From the NCBI RefSeq assembly GCF_030013905.1, contig NZ_CP124862.1, positions 1-64,000 of the forward strand: a stretch of 64,000 bases of DNA, written 5' to 3'. Below are positions 1 to 6,912 of this stretch, in pieces (position 1 is the first letter of the stretch; every line of letters starts with the position of its first letter). A program made the translations under genes and the position numbers. Origin of the DNA: Petroclostridium sp. X23 (GTDB taxonomy: Bacteria > Bacillota > Clostridia > SK-Y3). The notes beneath the pieces are model-generated. The model worked only from the letters and a program-made list of their open reading frames with translations. It was not told where the DNA came from and searched no databases.

Positions 1-207
1 ATGTCAGAGCAGACACCGGAATACCATGTATACGGCCGGACGGTCCGGAGAGAAACATACCTTGCATCTCAGCGGCTAACAGAGTTTCTAATACAGTTTG
101 ATAGCATGACCGAGGAAGAGAAAAAGGAATGCATTAAGAGAGTTGATCAGCTGCGGCCGGAGTTACTGATTCAGTTTTATCAGGCATTACAGCAGTACAT
201 AGAATAA
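1..207 (+). CDS. small hypothetical protein, possibly 5'-incomplete
   Basis: A 68-residue charged protein opens exactly at base 1 with ATG, so the true start could lie upstream of the window. No signal peptide, membrane segment, cysteine cluster or known motif is visible. The C-terminal half (MTEEEKKECIKRV onward) reads as two amphipathic helices. Codon use is more GC-rich than the AT-rich genes that follow. It is followed by a 132-base gap with its own promoter for the next gene, so it is not clearly cotranscribed. Function not recognised. Confidence 0.5.
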   Translation: MSEQTPEYHVYGRTVRRETYLASQRLTEFLIQFDSMTEEEKKECIKRVDQLRPELLIQFYQALQQYIE

Positions 208-235
208 ACCTTTGTTTAACGTAGAGATAGAAAAA

Positions 236-328
236 CTCCACTTGACATTTTACCAAAATAATTTAAAACATATTGACTTTAAATATTTTATGATGTAAAA
301 TTATTTATAGTAAAAACGTCAAGTGGAG
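236..328. repeat. 16-bp near-perfect inverted repeat bracketing a promoter
   Basis: Bases 236-251 and 313-328 are inverted copies of one another with 15 of 16 positions matching; the inner 11 bp (236-246 and 318-328) are perfect. The right arm contains the GGAGG ribosome binding site of the gene at 340. The promoter at 273-301 lies between the arms. This fits either two operator copies for the neighbouring XRE-type regulator or a long-range RNA/DNA fold masking the ribosome binding site. Confidence 0.7.
273..301 (+). promoter_or_regulatory. sigma-A promoter of the unknown/ImmA gene pair
   Basis: TTGACT at 273-278 and TAAAAT at 296-301 are separated by 17 bases. Transcription would begin near 308, leaving a ~30-nt leader that holds the GGAGGT site at 325-330. 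Flanked on both sides by the inverted repeat 236-328. Confidence 0.75.
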
Positions 329-339
329 GTGTGTTAATT

Positions 340-1005
340 TTGGACCCAAAAACAGCTGAAACCATAATGAATGAAGCTTTACCTTTAAGATCTCGTCGAT
401 ACATATTTAGTGCTTTTGAAAATGCATTTGAAGCATATAGACAGTTTATGGCGAACAATTTAAAGTTTTTTGACACAGATGGGCAAACTAATGTTAATAG
501 TAGGATATTAAGATATGCCATTGATAGATCTTTTATAAAATTAAATAGTGCCCCTAAATATCCTTTTGTTTCAGAAATGCGTTCAGTTAATAATTTTAAA
601 TATAAAGTTGTACATATATTTGCAAATAATGTATTAATGAATATTTCAAAAACTTCAAAATACAATAAAATTCCTGACGCATCTGCATATAGAGTAAAAT
701 ATGCAAATAATAATCAAGATTTCAACCAACAAATAACAATATTTAATACTAGTAATGGTCAACACTTTGGGCAAGAACCATATTATTTGATAATTACATA
801 TGGGGTCAATGAGGATGAATTGACTCATCTAAGTTTAATGATGCCGGATGAAGACATGAAGAAATATTATCATATAATTGATATCAAAAACGAGATTGTT
901 GTAATAAATACAGAAAAAGAGAAAAATAAAGAGAAAAAAGTGGCATCAATAAAAGAAGAGTTGATAAAAAAATTTATTAAGGATGTTGATCATGAAAAAC
1001 AATAA
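340..1005 (+). CDS. hypothetical protein partnered with an XRE-ImmA/IrrE regulator
   Basis: Predicted 221-residue soluble protein of unknown function. A GTG at 331 directly abuts GGAGGT (325-330), so the in-frame TTG at 340, nine bases from that site, is the better start. The protein has an aromatic-rich N-terminal half and a lysine-rich C-terminal tail from about residue 180, with no signal peptide or transmembrane segment. It overlaps the following XRE-ImmA/IrrE gene by 14 bases, implying translational coupling. Two-gene operons joining an HTH-M78 protein with an unknown protein are typical of mobile elements and toxin-antitoxin-like modules; that role here is inference. Confidence 0.75.
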   Translation: MDPKTAETIMNEALPLRSRRYIFSAFENAFEAYRQFMANNLKFFDTDGQTNVNSRILRYAIDRSFIKLNSAPKYPFVSEMRSVNNFKYKVVHIFANNVLMNISKTSKYNKIPDASAYRVKYANNNQDFNQQITIFNTSNGQHFGQEPYYLIITYGVNEDELTHLSLMMPDEDMKKYYHIIDIKNEIVVINTEKEKNKEKKVASIKEELIKKFIKDVDHEKQ

Positions 1006-2158
1006 AACTGAAAATAAAGTCATCCCAGCAAGAATTAGGCAAGCTAGGATTTCAAGAGGACTTTCGCTAAGTGATCTAGCAGATTTGGTTGGAGTAACAA
1101 AACAAGCTATCTCTCAGTACGAATTAGGGTCGTCTGAACCAAGTGAAGCGATTATGTTTAAAATAATGGATATTCTGAATTATCCAATTGTTTTTTTTCA
1201 GAAACCAATCGATTCAAGGTATAATAATTATTCAAGTACAGTTACGTATTTTAGAAGCAAAAAAACAACCAGAATTAAATCAAAAGAAGCAGCAGAGGAA
1301 AAATTAAAAATATTTAGTGAAATAGATGATTTTTTAAGGCAATTTATAAATTTCCCAGATGTTGATTTTCCTAGTATTGAATATGAGAAATACAATGACG
1401 AATTATCGTTATCGGATATCGAGGAAATTGCTTTAAAGCTTAGGAAACATTGGGATTTGGGTCTTTATCCAATAGAGGATTTAACATCTTTAGTCCAAGA
1501 AAAAGGAGTTGTGGTTTCTAAAGCATATTTAGGGAATAAAAAAATTGACGCTTTCTCTAAATGGTTTAATAATATACCTTATATTTTCTTAGGTTCAGAT
1601 AAGGAATCAGCAGTTAGATCAAGATTTGATATAGCTCATGAGCTTGGGCATTTATTAATGCATATGCATGTTTCTGAGAAAGATTTTAACAATAAAGAAA
1701 AGTATGATAGACTTGAAGAAGAGGCGAATAAATTTGCTGCAGCCTTTTTACTACCGGCAGAATCATTTAGCCGAGAAGTTTATTCTTCTTCTATTAATCA
1801 TCTTATAATGTTAAAGAAAAAATGGAAAGTAGCCATGAGTTGTATGATAAATAGATGTAGTGATTTAAATTTGTTATCTGAAAACCAGATTACTTATTTA
1901 AAGAACCAAATGACTAAATATCAGTATTGGAGAAAAGAACCTTTAGACGATACATTAAAAGCCGAGAAGCCTTTTGCTCACAAACAAGCAATAAACTTAC
2001 TATTAGATAATCTAATTTTAACAGTAAATGATATCGTACAGAAAATAGCATGTTATCCTGAAGAAATTGAACAGTATTGTTTTTTAGATAATGGGACACT
2101 TAAGATGAAAACCCCAGACAATATAATAAGTCTTAAGAAAATTAATAAAATGGGATAG
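992..2158 (+). CDS. XRE-family HTH / ImmA-IrrE (M78) metallopeptidase regulator
   Basis: The N-terminus (about residues 12-68) is a Cro/C1-type helix-turn-helix (LSLSDLADLVGVTKQAISQYE). The C-terminal half is a zinc metallopeptidase of the M78/ImmA-IrrE family with the motif HELGH (H216, E217, H220) and a downstream glutamate-rich EEANKFAAAFLLP segment characteristic of the family. Family members cleave repressors to derepress mobile elements or stress genes. ATG at 992 is preferred over 983 because AAGGA at 979-983 then has proper spacing. It overlaps the preceding unknown gene and is followed by a terminator. It is the likely binder of the inverted repeat at 236-328 (inference). Confidence 0.9.
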   Translation: MKNNKTENKVIPARIRQARISRGLSLSDLADLVGVTKQAISQYELGSSEPSEAIMFKIMDILNYPIVFFQKPIDSRYNNYSSTVTYFRSKKTTRIKSKEAAEEKLKIFSEIDDFLRQFINFPDVDFPSIEYEKYNDELSLSDIEEIALKLRKHWDLGLYPIEDLTSLVQEKGVVVSKAYLGNKKIDAFSKWFNNIPYIFLGSDKESAVRSRFDIAHELGHLLMHMHVSEKDFNNKEKYDRLEEEANKFAAAFLLPAESFSREVYSSSINHLIMLKKKWKVAMSCMINRCSDLNLLSENQITYLKNQMTKYQYWRKEPLDDTLKAEKPFAHKQAINLLLDNLILTVNDIVQKIACYPEEIEQYCFLDNGTLKMKTPDNIISLKKINKMG

Positions 2159-2210
2159 CGTATCTAGACTATTTTATAATCCTTGATTTTATTTCATTTA
2201 ACGCATGCAA

Positions 2211-2239
2211 AGATAGGAGAAATCCTGTCTTTTTCTTTT
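2211..2239 (+). terminator. intrinsic terminator after the XRE-ImmA gene
   Basis: A 7-bp stem (GATAGGA / TCCTGTC, one G-U pair) with a GAAA-type loop is followed by a T-rich run to 2239. Confidence 0.75.
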
Positions 2240-2249
2240 GCTACAAGTA

Positions 2250-2263
2250 CGAACTAATGTTTG
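2250..2263. promoter_or_regulatory. LexA/DinR-like SOS box
   Basis: CGAACTAATGTTTG matches the Gram-positive LexA operator pattern (CGAAC-N4-GTTYG/C) with one deviation at a purine position. It overlaps the -35 element (2261-2266) of the promoter upstream of the recombinase, where bound LexA would block polymerase. No lexA gene is in the window. Confidence 0.55.
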
Positions 2264-2288
2264 TTTTAGCGGATAAATATGGTATAAT
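2261..2288 (+). promoter_or_regulatory. promoter upstream of the tyrosine recombinase
   Basis: TTGTTT at 2261-2266 and TATAAT at 2283-2288 with a 16-base spacer and a TG extension before the -10. A 20-base stretch over this -10 (2271-2290) recurs identically at 49505-49524. The leader carries a perfect 10-bp inverted repeat at 2300-2309/2328-2337. Confidence 0.65.
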
Positions 2289-2299
2289 ATATATAGCAA

Positions 2300-2337
2300 G
2301 AGGAAGTCGCTTCCCCGCCAAGAGACTCGACTTCCTC
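2300..2337. repeat. perfect 10-bp inverted repeat in recombinase leader
   Basis: GAGGAAGTCG at 2300-2309 pairs perfectly with CGACTTCCTC at 2328-2337 across an 18-base loop. No T-run follows, so it is not a terminator. It could be an RNA fold controlling the recombinase or a recombinase-binding site. Confidence 0.6.
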
Positions 2338-2429
2338 CACACTAAAACACTTGCAAGCAAGCCTATTAGTATTTCTATTATATAATACTATGTGGCTTCC
2401 TTCAAGTGTGAAAAACTAGGAGGTCACAT

Positions 2430-3323
2430 ATGAATACAGAGAACCAAAAACTGATCGACAGGTACATTATGCTACGGACCACTAATGGCCTTACATCAGA
2501 AAGTATAAAGGCAATCCGCGGTGAATTGGGATTGTTTTTACGGTACCTGGAGAAGACCGATAGTAAGCATATTTCAGAAGTCACGCACATCGATGTTGAG
2601 GACTTTCTCCAATGCTGCGCTACCGGAGAACTTACCGGAAAAACCAACGGAGCCGCAGCACTAAACCGGAAATTTGCAGCAATAAATACTTTTTATAATA
2701 CAATGATCAAAAAGGAATACATAGACTGCAAAAACCCATTTGACAAGGTTGATAAAATCAAGGATCATAGAAAGCTTAGAAAGCATTTAGATATATCAGA
2801 ATATAATCAATTATTGCTATATTTAGATGAAACAGAGAATATCCGGGATGCGGCGCTCATATCGTTCTTTTATAGTTCAGCCTGCCGGCTGTCGGAAGTG
2901 ATCCAGCAAAACCGGAATAGCCTAAATTTTGAAAAACGACAGTTTGTAGTAGTTGGAAAAGGGCAAAAAGAAAGACTTTGTATATTTAATCATGATGCTG
3001 TAGAAAGAATCAAAAGATACTTAGATACTCGAAAGGATGATAATACGGCATTGTTTATATCATCACTTGGTAACCGATTGAGTAAAAAGGCTATCCAGGA
3101 TGCAGTTAAAAAGGCCGGGAAAAGTGCTGGAATAAATAAGAACGTGCATCCGCATATTTTCCGGCATACCCGGGCAATGCATCTACTAAAACAAGGGGTA
3201 CCATTAGAAACCATTCAGCGGCTATTAGGACATTCCAGCATAGCAACAACACAGGTATATGCTCATTCCAGTTTAGAAGATCTCCAAGGACAGATTGACG
3301 AGATAGATAAGAAAGTAGGGTAG
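2430..3323 (+). CDS. tyrosine recombinase / integrase (XerC/D-like)
   Basis: A 297-residue site-specific recombinase. The N-terminal SAM-like core-binding domain spans about residues 5-100 and the catalytic domain about 110-290. The catalytic set is visible: R153 (SACRLSEV), a lysine in VGKGQKER, H242-x-x-R245 (HIFRH), H268 (GHSS) and the nucleophile Y277. It forms a transient DNA-tyrosyl link during strand exchange. Length matches Xer-type and small integrases. GGAGGTCACATATG gives a clear start. It sits in accessory DNA next to a truncated host gene and behind a LexA-like promoter, so it may be the island integrase rather than the chromosomal Xer protein; this cannot be settled here. Confidence 0.92.
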   Translation: MNTENQKLIDRYIMLRTTNGLTSESIKAIRGELGLFLRYLEKTDSKHISEVTHIDVEDFLQCCATGELTGKTNGAAALNRKFAAINTFYNTMIKKEYIDCKNPFDKVDKIKDHRKLRKHLDISEYNQLLLYLDETENIRDAALISFFYSSACRLSEVIQQNRNSLNFEKRQFVVVGKGQKERLCIFNHDAVERIKRYLDTRKDDNTALFISSLGNRLSKKAIQDAVKKAGKSAGINKNVHPHIFRHTRAMHLLKQGVPLETIQRLLGHSSIATTQVYAHSSLEDLQGQIDEIDKKVG

Positions 3324-3380
3324 GCTATTGCCTACCCTTTTTATATTTTATAGGTAATGCTTAGTTTGTACTCGTCATAA

Positions 3381-3389
3381 TTCGACAAA
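3381..3389. promoter_or_regulatory. Spo0A box upstream of the Spo0A-like gene
   Basis: TTCGACAAA is the exact reverse complement of the Spo0A box TTTGTCGAA. It lies 65 bases before the start of the Spo0A-like gene, suggesting auto- or cross-regulation by Spo0A proteins. Confidence 0.65.
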
Positions 3390-3453
3390 ATTTTCAAATT
3401 TTAATTGAATTAATAATGAATATTATGTAAAATATCCGTGAGAGGATGATAAT

Positions 3454-4197
3454 ATGAACAAAATTAGAATTGTAGTTGCAGATGATAATATAGATTTTGC
3501 CGATATGCTAGCGGAGTATCTTAACAGCCAGCCCGAATTTGAAGTAATAGGTATAGCTAATGATGGAAATGAGGCTTATGACTTAATCAAAGAATTAATA
3601 CCGGATGTTGCTATAATTGATGTCGTAATGCCTCACATTGATGGGTTGGGAGTATTGGAAAAACTAATGTTTACTAATATTCATCCAAAGCCAATTTACA
3701 TTATGTTATCAAGTATAGGCCATGATTCCACAACTCAAAAGTCGTTTATATTGGGCGCCGATTATTATATGGCTAAACCTATAGATGTAAGTATTGTGGC
3801 AAAAAGAATAAAGCTATTATTTAATTCTATTAGCAAATATTCTAAAAGTGATAACACGGGTAATAATCATGATAACGAAGTTATCATATCAGAATACATT
3901 CATGATCTAGGCATAACTTTGTACCCAAAAGGATATTTATACGTCAGAGACGCTATTGATATGACAATAAGAGATATGAACATTATTGACTCTATTACAA
4001 AAAATGTATACCCAGAACTGGCAAAAAGGTATAAAACTATGCCCAGTAGTGTAGAGCGCAGCATACGAAAAGCTATATCTGAAGCCTGGGAGAACGGGAA
4101 TGCAAAAATGATTAACTTATTCAAATATAAACCTTCTAATAGTGAATTTGTTGCAAAAGTCGCAGATGAATTACGATATATACTATATAAGAAATAA
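3454..4197 (+). CDS. Spo0A-type response regulator, probable paralogue
   Basis: A 247-residue regulator with an N-terminal receiver domain (acidic pocket D10/D11, phosphoacceptor D56 in IIDVVMP, switch serines 86-87, K108) and a C-terminal Spo0A DNA-binding domain from about residue 150, recognisable by KGYLYVRDAI and the recognition region PSSVERSIRKAISEAW. It is somewhat shorter than typical Spo0A (~265) because the linker is short. The usual spoIVB neighbour is absent; instead it precedes an agr locus and has a Spo0A box upstream and two in its terminator. I infer a paralogue dedicated to the agr island rather than the master sporulation regulator; a relocated sole copy is the alternative. 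Confidence 0.88.
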   Translation: MNKIRIVVADDNIDFADMLAEYLNSQPEFEVIGIANDGNEAYDLIKELIPDVAIIDVVMPHIDGLGVLEKLMFTNIHPKPIYIMLSSIGHDSTTQKSFILGADYYMAKPIDVSIVAKRIKLLFNSISKYSKSDNTGNNHDNEVIISEYIHDLGITLYPKGYLYVRDAIDMTIRDMNIIDSITKNVYPELAKRYKTMPSSVERSIRKAISEAWENGNAKMINLFKYKPSNSEFVAKVADELRYILYKK

Positions 4198-4205
4198 AAA
4201 AGTGC

Positions 4206-4257
4206 GCCTTATTCGACAGAATTTTACTATTGTTTGTCGAATAATGAGGCGTTTTGT
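4206..4257 (+). terminator. terminator hairpin containing two Spo0A boxes
   Basis: A long imperfect hairpin has CGCCT...ATTCGACA on the left and TGTCGAAT...AGGCG on the right, followed by TTTTG. The arms contain TTCGACAGA (4212-4220) and TTTGTCGAA (4233-4241), so the terminator DNA also offers a paired, inverted Spo0A site upstream of the agr promoter (-10 at 4304). Confidence 0.6.
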
Positions 4258-4280
4258 AGAATATTAATGATGGTTGTTAA

Positions 4281-4309
4281 TGGAAACATAAAATCTTTCG
4301 TGTTATAAT
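4281..4309 (+). promoter_or_regulatory. promoter of the agr cluster
   Basis: TGGAAA at 4281-4286 and TATAAT at 4304-4309 with a 17-base spacer. The start site would fall about 15-20 bases before the ATG at 4332, behind AAAGGAGG. The double Spo0A site of 4212-4241 lies about 40 bases upstream. Confidence 0.6.
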
Positions 4310-4331
4310 TCTAGCAAAGGAGGATGATTTT

Positions 4332-5168
4332 ATGGACAATTTAACAATTAGAGACCTATTATTTGTGGCTTTCCCGGAAAACATACTTTCATTTGTTATT
4401 ATACTGTTATTGTTTAAAGAAAGCGTTAATAAAAACAAAATTAAATCAATTTTCACAGTATTATTTTCAGCATTAATCATGATCACTATTGTATATATCA
4501 GCAATAAGTTTATATCAAATCGTGTTATTACAGGTTTCTGTTCTACTCTTGGATATTTCTTTGTTACAAAAATTATAATTAAGTTAAATAAAAGAAAAAG
4601 CGCTGCAAGTGCACTTATCGCTATGTTTATCATCTATTCCTCCGAAACGATCATGAGTGGTGTTGTGAATTACATCGCTTCGAATATAAAATATGAAAAT
4701 GTTTTTGATTACAGGGCAATATTAACTTCTCCAATGAGAGTATTTCAAATATTCATTGCTTTTATAATTTATAAATTCAAGATTGAGCTTTCTGAATATA
4801 GGTTATTTAACGAAAAATGGTCTGAGCTTGATGAGCGCAGTAAAGTAAGTTGCATTTATTCACTATCCATGATTTTTATGGTTAACACTTTTAGCATTAA
4901 TTTTGTCGATATGTATATTAAAATATTAGAAAAACAGAAAGATGTTTCTTTCCTAAGTTTTAATATAACAATGTTTTTTATCCAAACAGTGGTTGTCTTG
5001 TCAGCAGTTTTAAACTCTTTCCATAGGACAATAAACTATGAAGAGTTTTCAAATATTCTTAAGCAAAATAGTAAAGTAAGCTTTGTTAAGGCATTGTCTA
5101 AAAAGATGTCTCGCAAAGAGAGGATTGAAAGCATTCAAGTTCTTCAGAATGATAATGATGGAATATAA
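4332..5168 (+). CDS. AgrC-like polytopic membrane protein lacking a kinase domain
   Basis: A 278-residue membrane protein with about seven hydrophobic segments (roughly residues 12-30, 38-58, 67-84, 90-112, 130-148, 175-195, 208-230), the layout of the sensor half of AgrC/GHKL peptide-sensing kinases. After the last segment only ~45 residues remain; no phosphoacceptor histidine box, N-box or glycine-rich ATP-binding motif is present. It lies directly upstream of agrD. By position it is the natural receptor for the peptide, but it must signal through a partner or by direct interaction, or it may act in immunity or transport. AAAGGAGGATG gives a clear ribosome site. Confidence 0.7.
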   Translation: MDNLTIRDLLFVAFPENILSFVIILLLFKESVNKNKIKSIFTVLFSALIMITIVYISNKFISNRVITGFCSTLGYFFVTKIIIKLNKRKSAASALIAMFIIYSSETIMSGVVNYIASNIKYENVFDYRAILTSPMRVFQIFIAFIIYKFKIELSEYRLFNEKWSELDERSKVSCIYSLSMIFMVNTFSINFVDMYIKILEKQKDVSFLSFNITMFFIQTVVVLSAVLNSFHRTINYEEFSNILKQNSKVSFVKALSKKMSRKERIESIQVLQNDNDGI

Positions 5169-5206
5169 TAAATCATTATTACTACTAAGAAAGGGGGTGT
5201 AATACT

Positions 5207-5335
5207 ATGAAATTATTTTATAAAATTTTAGGGCTTTCAACAACATTAACTGTAACAGTTATGTTATTTGCAACGGTTGTATCCAATGCTTGCACTGGCG
5301 GGTGGCATCAACCTCAAAAACCAGATTGTCTATAA
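5207..5335 (+). CDS. agrD: AgrD-type cyclic (thio)lactone autoinducer prepeptide
   Basis: A 42-residue prepeptide translated from ATG at 5207 behind AAGGGGGTG. It has the three AgrD parts: an amphipathic/hydrophobic leader (residues 1-25), a short core ending the VVSNAC segment with Cys29, and a C-terminal tail containing HQPQKP, which resembles the conserved charged/proline recognition tail of clostridial AgrD. Cys29-Thr-Gly-Gly-Trp33 would give a five-residue thiolactone ring if AgrB cuts after Trp33; the cut site is inferred. A second cysteine (Cys41) near the end is unusual. It lies between the sensor-like membrane protein and agrB. Confidence 0.85.
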   Translation: MKLFYKILGLSTTLTVTVMLFATVVSNACTGGWHQPQKPDCL

Positions 5336-5341
5336 GGATGA

Positions 5342-5357
5342 GGGGGGGTATCCCCCC
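5342..5357 (+). other. G7/C6 hairpin directly after agrD
   Basis: Seven Gs (5342-5348), the loop TAT and six Cs form a very stable compact hairpin seven bases after the agrD stop, with no T-run. It could protect the agrD 3' end or reduce read-through into the distal genes. Confidence 0.6.
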
Positions 5358-5392
5358 ATTCATATAGATAAGGGGGTATTGTTTTACATGAG

Positions 5393-5701
5393 ATGAGCGA
5401 TCAAGAACCAAAGAACGATGTAGAAATATCAGAATTAATAAATCAACTCGATTTAAAATTTAATGATAGCCAATATTTACGCAGGATATTGAAATTTCTG
5501 AGGGACAAAGATGAAATTGGCAATGTTTACAAAGAAATAGAAAATGGCCTCGGGCATCCAGTGGGAAGTACTTGCCGCAAGTTGAAAAAGATTAACGATT
5601 CTATTGATTTGGATAATCTGAATAAAATAGGATTCAAAAAACGGCCATTAGGCAGAAAAGATTTAATTATGTTTTTGCTGGATAAATTAAAGAAATTATA
5701 G
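5393..5701 (+). CDS. small basic protein between agrD and agrB
   Basis: A 102-residue soluble, lysine-rich protein of unrecognised family. Residues about 44-70 (starting NVYKEIENGL, ending CRKLKKIN) resemble the helix-turn-helix of the Spo0A effector domain encoded upstream (NVYPELAKRY ... VERSIRKA), with an N-V-Y-x-E-[LI] block and a basic second helix. This suggests a small DNA-binding protein, but similarity is short. The ribosome site AGGGGGT (5371-5377) is unusually far (15 bases) from the ATG. It is cotranscribed with agrD and agrB; an accessory regulator of the peptide system is a reasonable guess. Confidence 0.6.
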   Translation: MSDQEPKNDVEISELINQLDLKFNDSQYLRRILKFLRDKDEIGNVYKEIENGLGHPVGSTCRKLKKINDSIDLDNLNKIGFKKRPLGRKDLIMFLLDKLKKL

Positions 5702-5717
5702 GAAGGACGAATTCCAT

Positions 5718-6362
5718 TTGAGCATAATTGAAAAATTTGCTGTACATGTAAGTAAAAATGTTGATGATTCAGTATTTGATAAAATAATACTAAATTACAA
5801 GACGATAAAAGGGAGGGATATTACACAGGAGCAAGCAATTAGTATTTTTATATATAAATTACACACAAATATTAGTTTTTGTATATCAGTAATACTAGTT
5901 TTCCTGATTTCTTGCGTTATCAATACAACGATAGAGGCGGCCCTTATATATTTATCTTTCTTGGCATTAAGGAAAACTACCGGAGGGCCGCATTTGAACA
6001 ATGAATATATGTGCTTAATTGTAACTACATCAATAATAAGTATTAGTGGATATATTGCTAAGTTTTTGCCTTTGAATATAGTAGCAATAAACATCTCGTT
6101 CTTTATTTTGATAATTGTTGTTACAATTATTGGCTATATAGATCATAAAAGCAACAGGCTAGACCAATCACAAAAATCATTACTGAAAAAATACGCACTT
6201 TCAATTATATCTTTTTTGTGGGCGGTTTCGGCCTGGAAGATAAACGCTACTGTAAGTATTTGTTTTATGATCAGCGCAATTATCCAGGAGATAAATTTAG
6301 TTATTGGTAAAATACTAGCGATTAGAGAGGAGAATTTTGTTGGACGCCAGGATAGTGTATAG
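5718..6362 (+). CDS. agrB: AgrB peptide-processing membrane protease
   Basis: A 214-residue integral membrane cysteine endopeptidase of the AgrB family, which cleaves the AgrD tail and forms the thiolactone. The catalytic pair is visible as His92 and Cys99 in RKTTGGPHLNNEYMC, the same seven-residue spacing as His77/Cys84 of staphylococcal AgrB. About five hydrophobic segments surround it (near 51-70, 72-85, 100-115, 120-140, 158-190). Start codon is TTG at 5718 with GGAAGGA ten bases upstream. It belongs to the agrD operon and overlaps the next gene by 23 bases. Confidence 0.92.
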   Translation: MSIIEKFAVHVSKNVDDSVFDKIILNYKTIKGRDITQEQAISIFIYKLHTNISFCISVILVFLISCVINTTIEAALIYLSFLALRKTTGGPHLNNEYMCLIVTTSIISISGYIAKFLPLNIVAINISFFILIIVVTIIGYIDHKSNRLDQSQKSLLKKYALSIISFLWAVSAWKINATVSICFMISAIIQEINLVIGKILAIREENFVGRQDSV

Positions 6363-6597
6363 GTCATTGCAAATGGACGAAGAAGAAGCAAAGACCAAAA
6401 TAGAAGAAGCCCTAGCCGCTGAACTAGGGCGCCCTGTAGCAATTTCCCACTGCCAATGGGAAAGCGCTGTAGCGGATACTCTAAACGATATTAGAGTATC
6501 CGGCAAAACCACTCAGAGTTATGTGTGGTTCGTGCTAAAAACAACACTGAGTATTGTCAAAAGACTAGAAGCTAATGACAATATAATTGTAGCATAA
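6340..6597 (+). CDS. small acidic hypothetical protein overlapping agrB
   Basis: An 85-residue soluble protein starting at TTG 6340 (or 6337), six bases after AGGAGA at 6328-6333, inside the 3' end of agrB. A helical, glutamate-rich segment (residues 15-30) is followed by a predicted second helical region ending in VKRLEAND. No motif recognised. The tight overlap shows translational coupling with agrB; it may be an accessory protein of the signalling system. Confidence 0.6.
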   Translation: MDARIVYRSLQMDEEEAKTKIEEALAAELGRPVAISHCQWESAVADTLNDIRVSGKTTQSYVWFVLKTTLSIVKRLEANDNIIVA

Positions 6598-6658
6598 CCT
6601 ATCTGCAGTAAGCAATATAGTTATTAATTAATTTTGCATATAAAATAGAGGTGGGGCA

Positions 6659-6823
6659 GTGAGAATCAAATGGTATATATGCCCCATATGTGGATTTAGG
6701 CGGCTATGTAGGGTTGCGCCAAATGCACAAGGGGTTTATATAAAGTGTAAATTTTGTAAAAATGAAATAGAAGTAAAAGCTGATAAATATGTCAAAGAGC
6801 CTGAGAGCCGACATGCAAGCTAA
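6659..6823 (+). CDS. cysteine-rich KTR-type zinc-ribbon protein
   Basis: A 54-residue protein starting at GTG 6659 behind GAGGTGGGG. It has two cysteine pairs (CPICG near the N-terminus and CKFC near residue 30) forming a zinc ribbon, an IKCKFCKNEIEV block and an EPES-type ending, closely resembling the cysteine-rich KTR/Com-like small proteins common on clostridial mobile elements. Its last six codons lie in the left arm of the terminator at 6806-6875, so sequence is constrained by both protein and hairpin. Cellular role of the family is not established. Confidence 0.75.
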   Translation: MRIKWYICPICGFRRLCRVAPNAQGVYIKCKFCKNEIEVKADKYVKEPESRHAS

Positions 6824-6876
6824 CCGAATAGTATACTTATATACTATTCGTGTATGCTTGCATGTCGGCTTTTTAT
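6806..6876 (+). terminator. nested double-stem terminator overlapping a CDS end
   Basis: An outer perfect 15-bp stem (6806-6820 with 6856-6870) encloses a perfect 10-bp inner stem (6825-6834 with 6841-6850), then TTTTTATT. The stop codon at 6821-6823 lies in the junction. It is near-symmetrical and may work as a terminator in both directions. Confidence 0.85.
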
Positions 6877-6912
6877 TATTTAAAATGAAAGTTTATTAAT
6901 GGGGGTAATCTA

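Noticed and set aside
2381..2386. Second TATAAT as an alternative recombinase promoter
   Set aside because: No -35 at acceptable spacing; the promoter at 2261-2288 is better.
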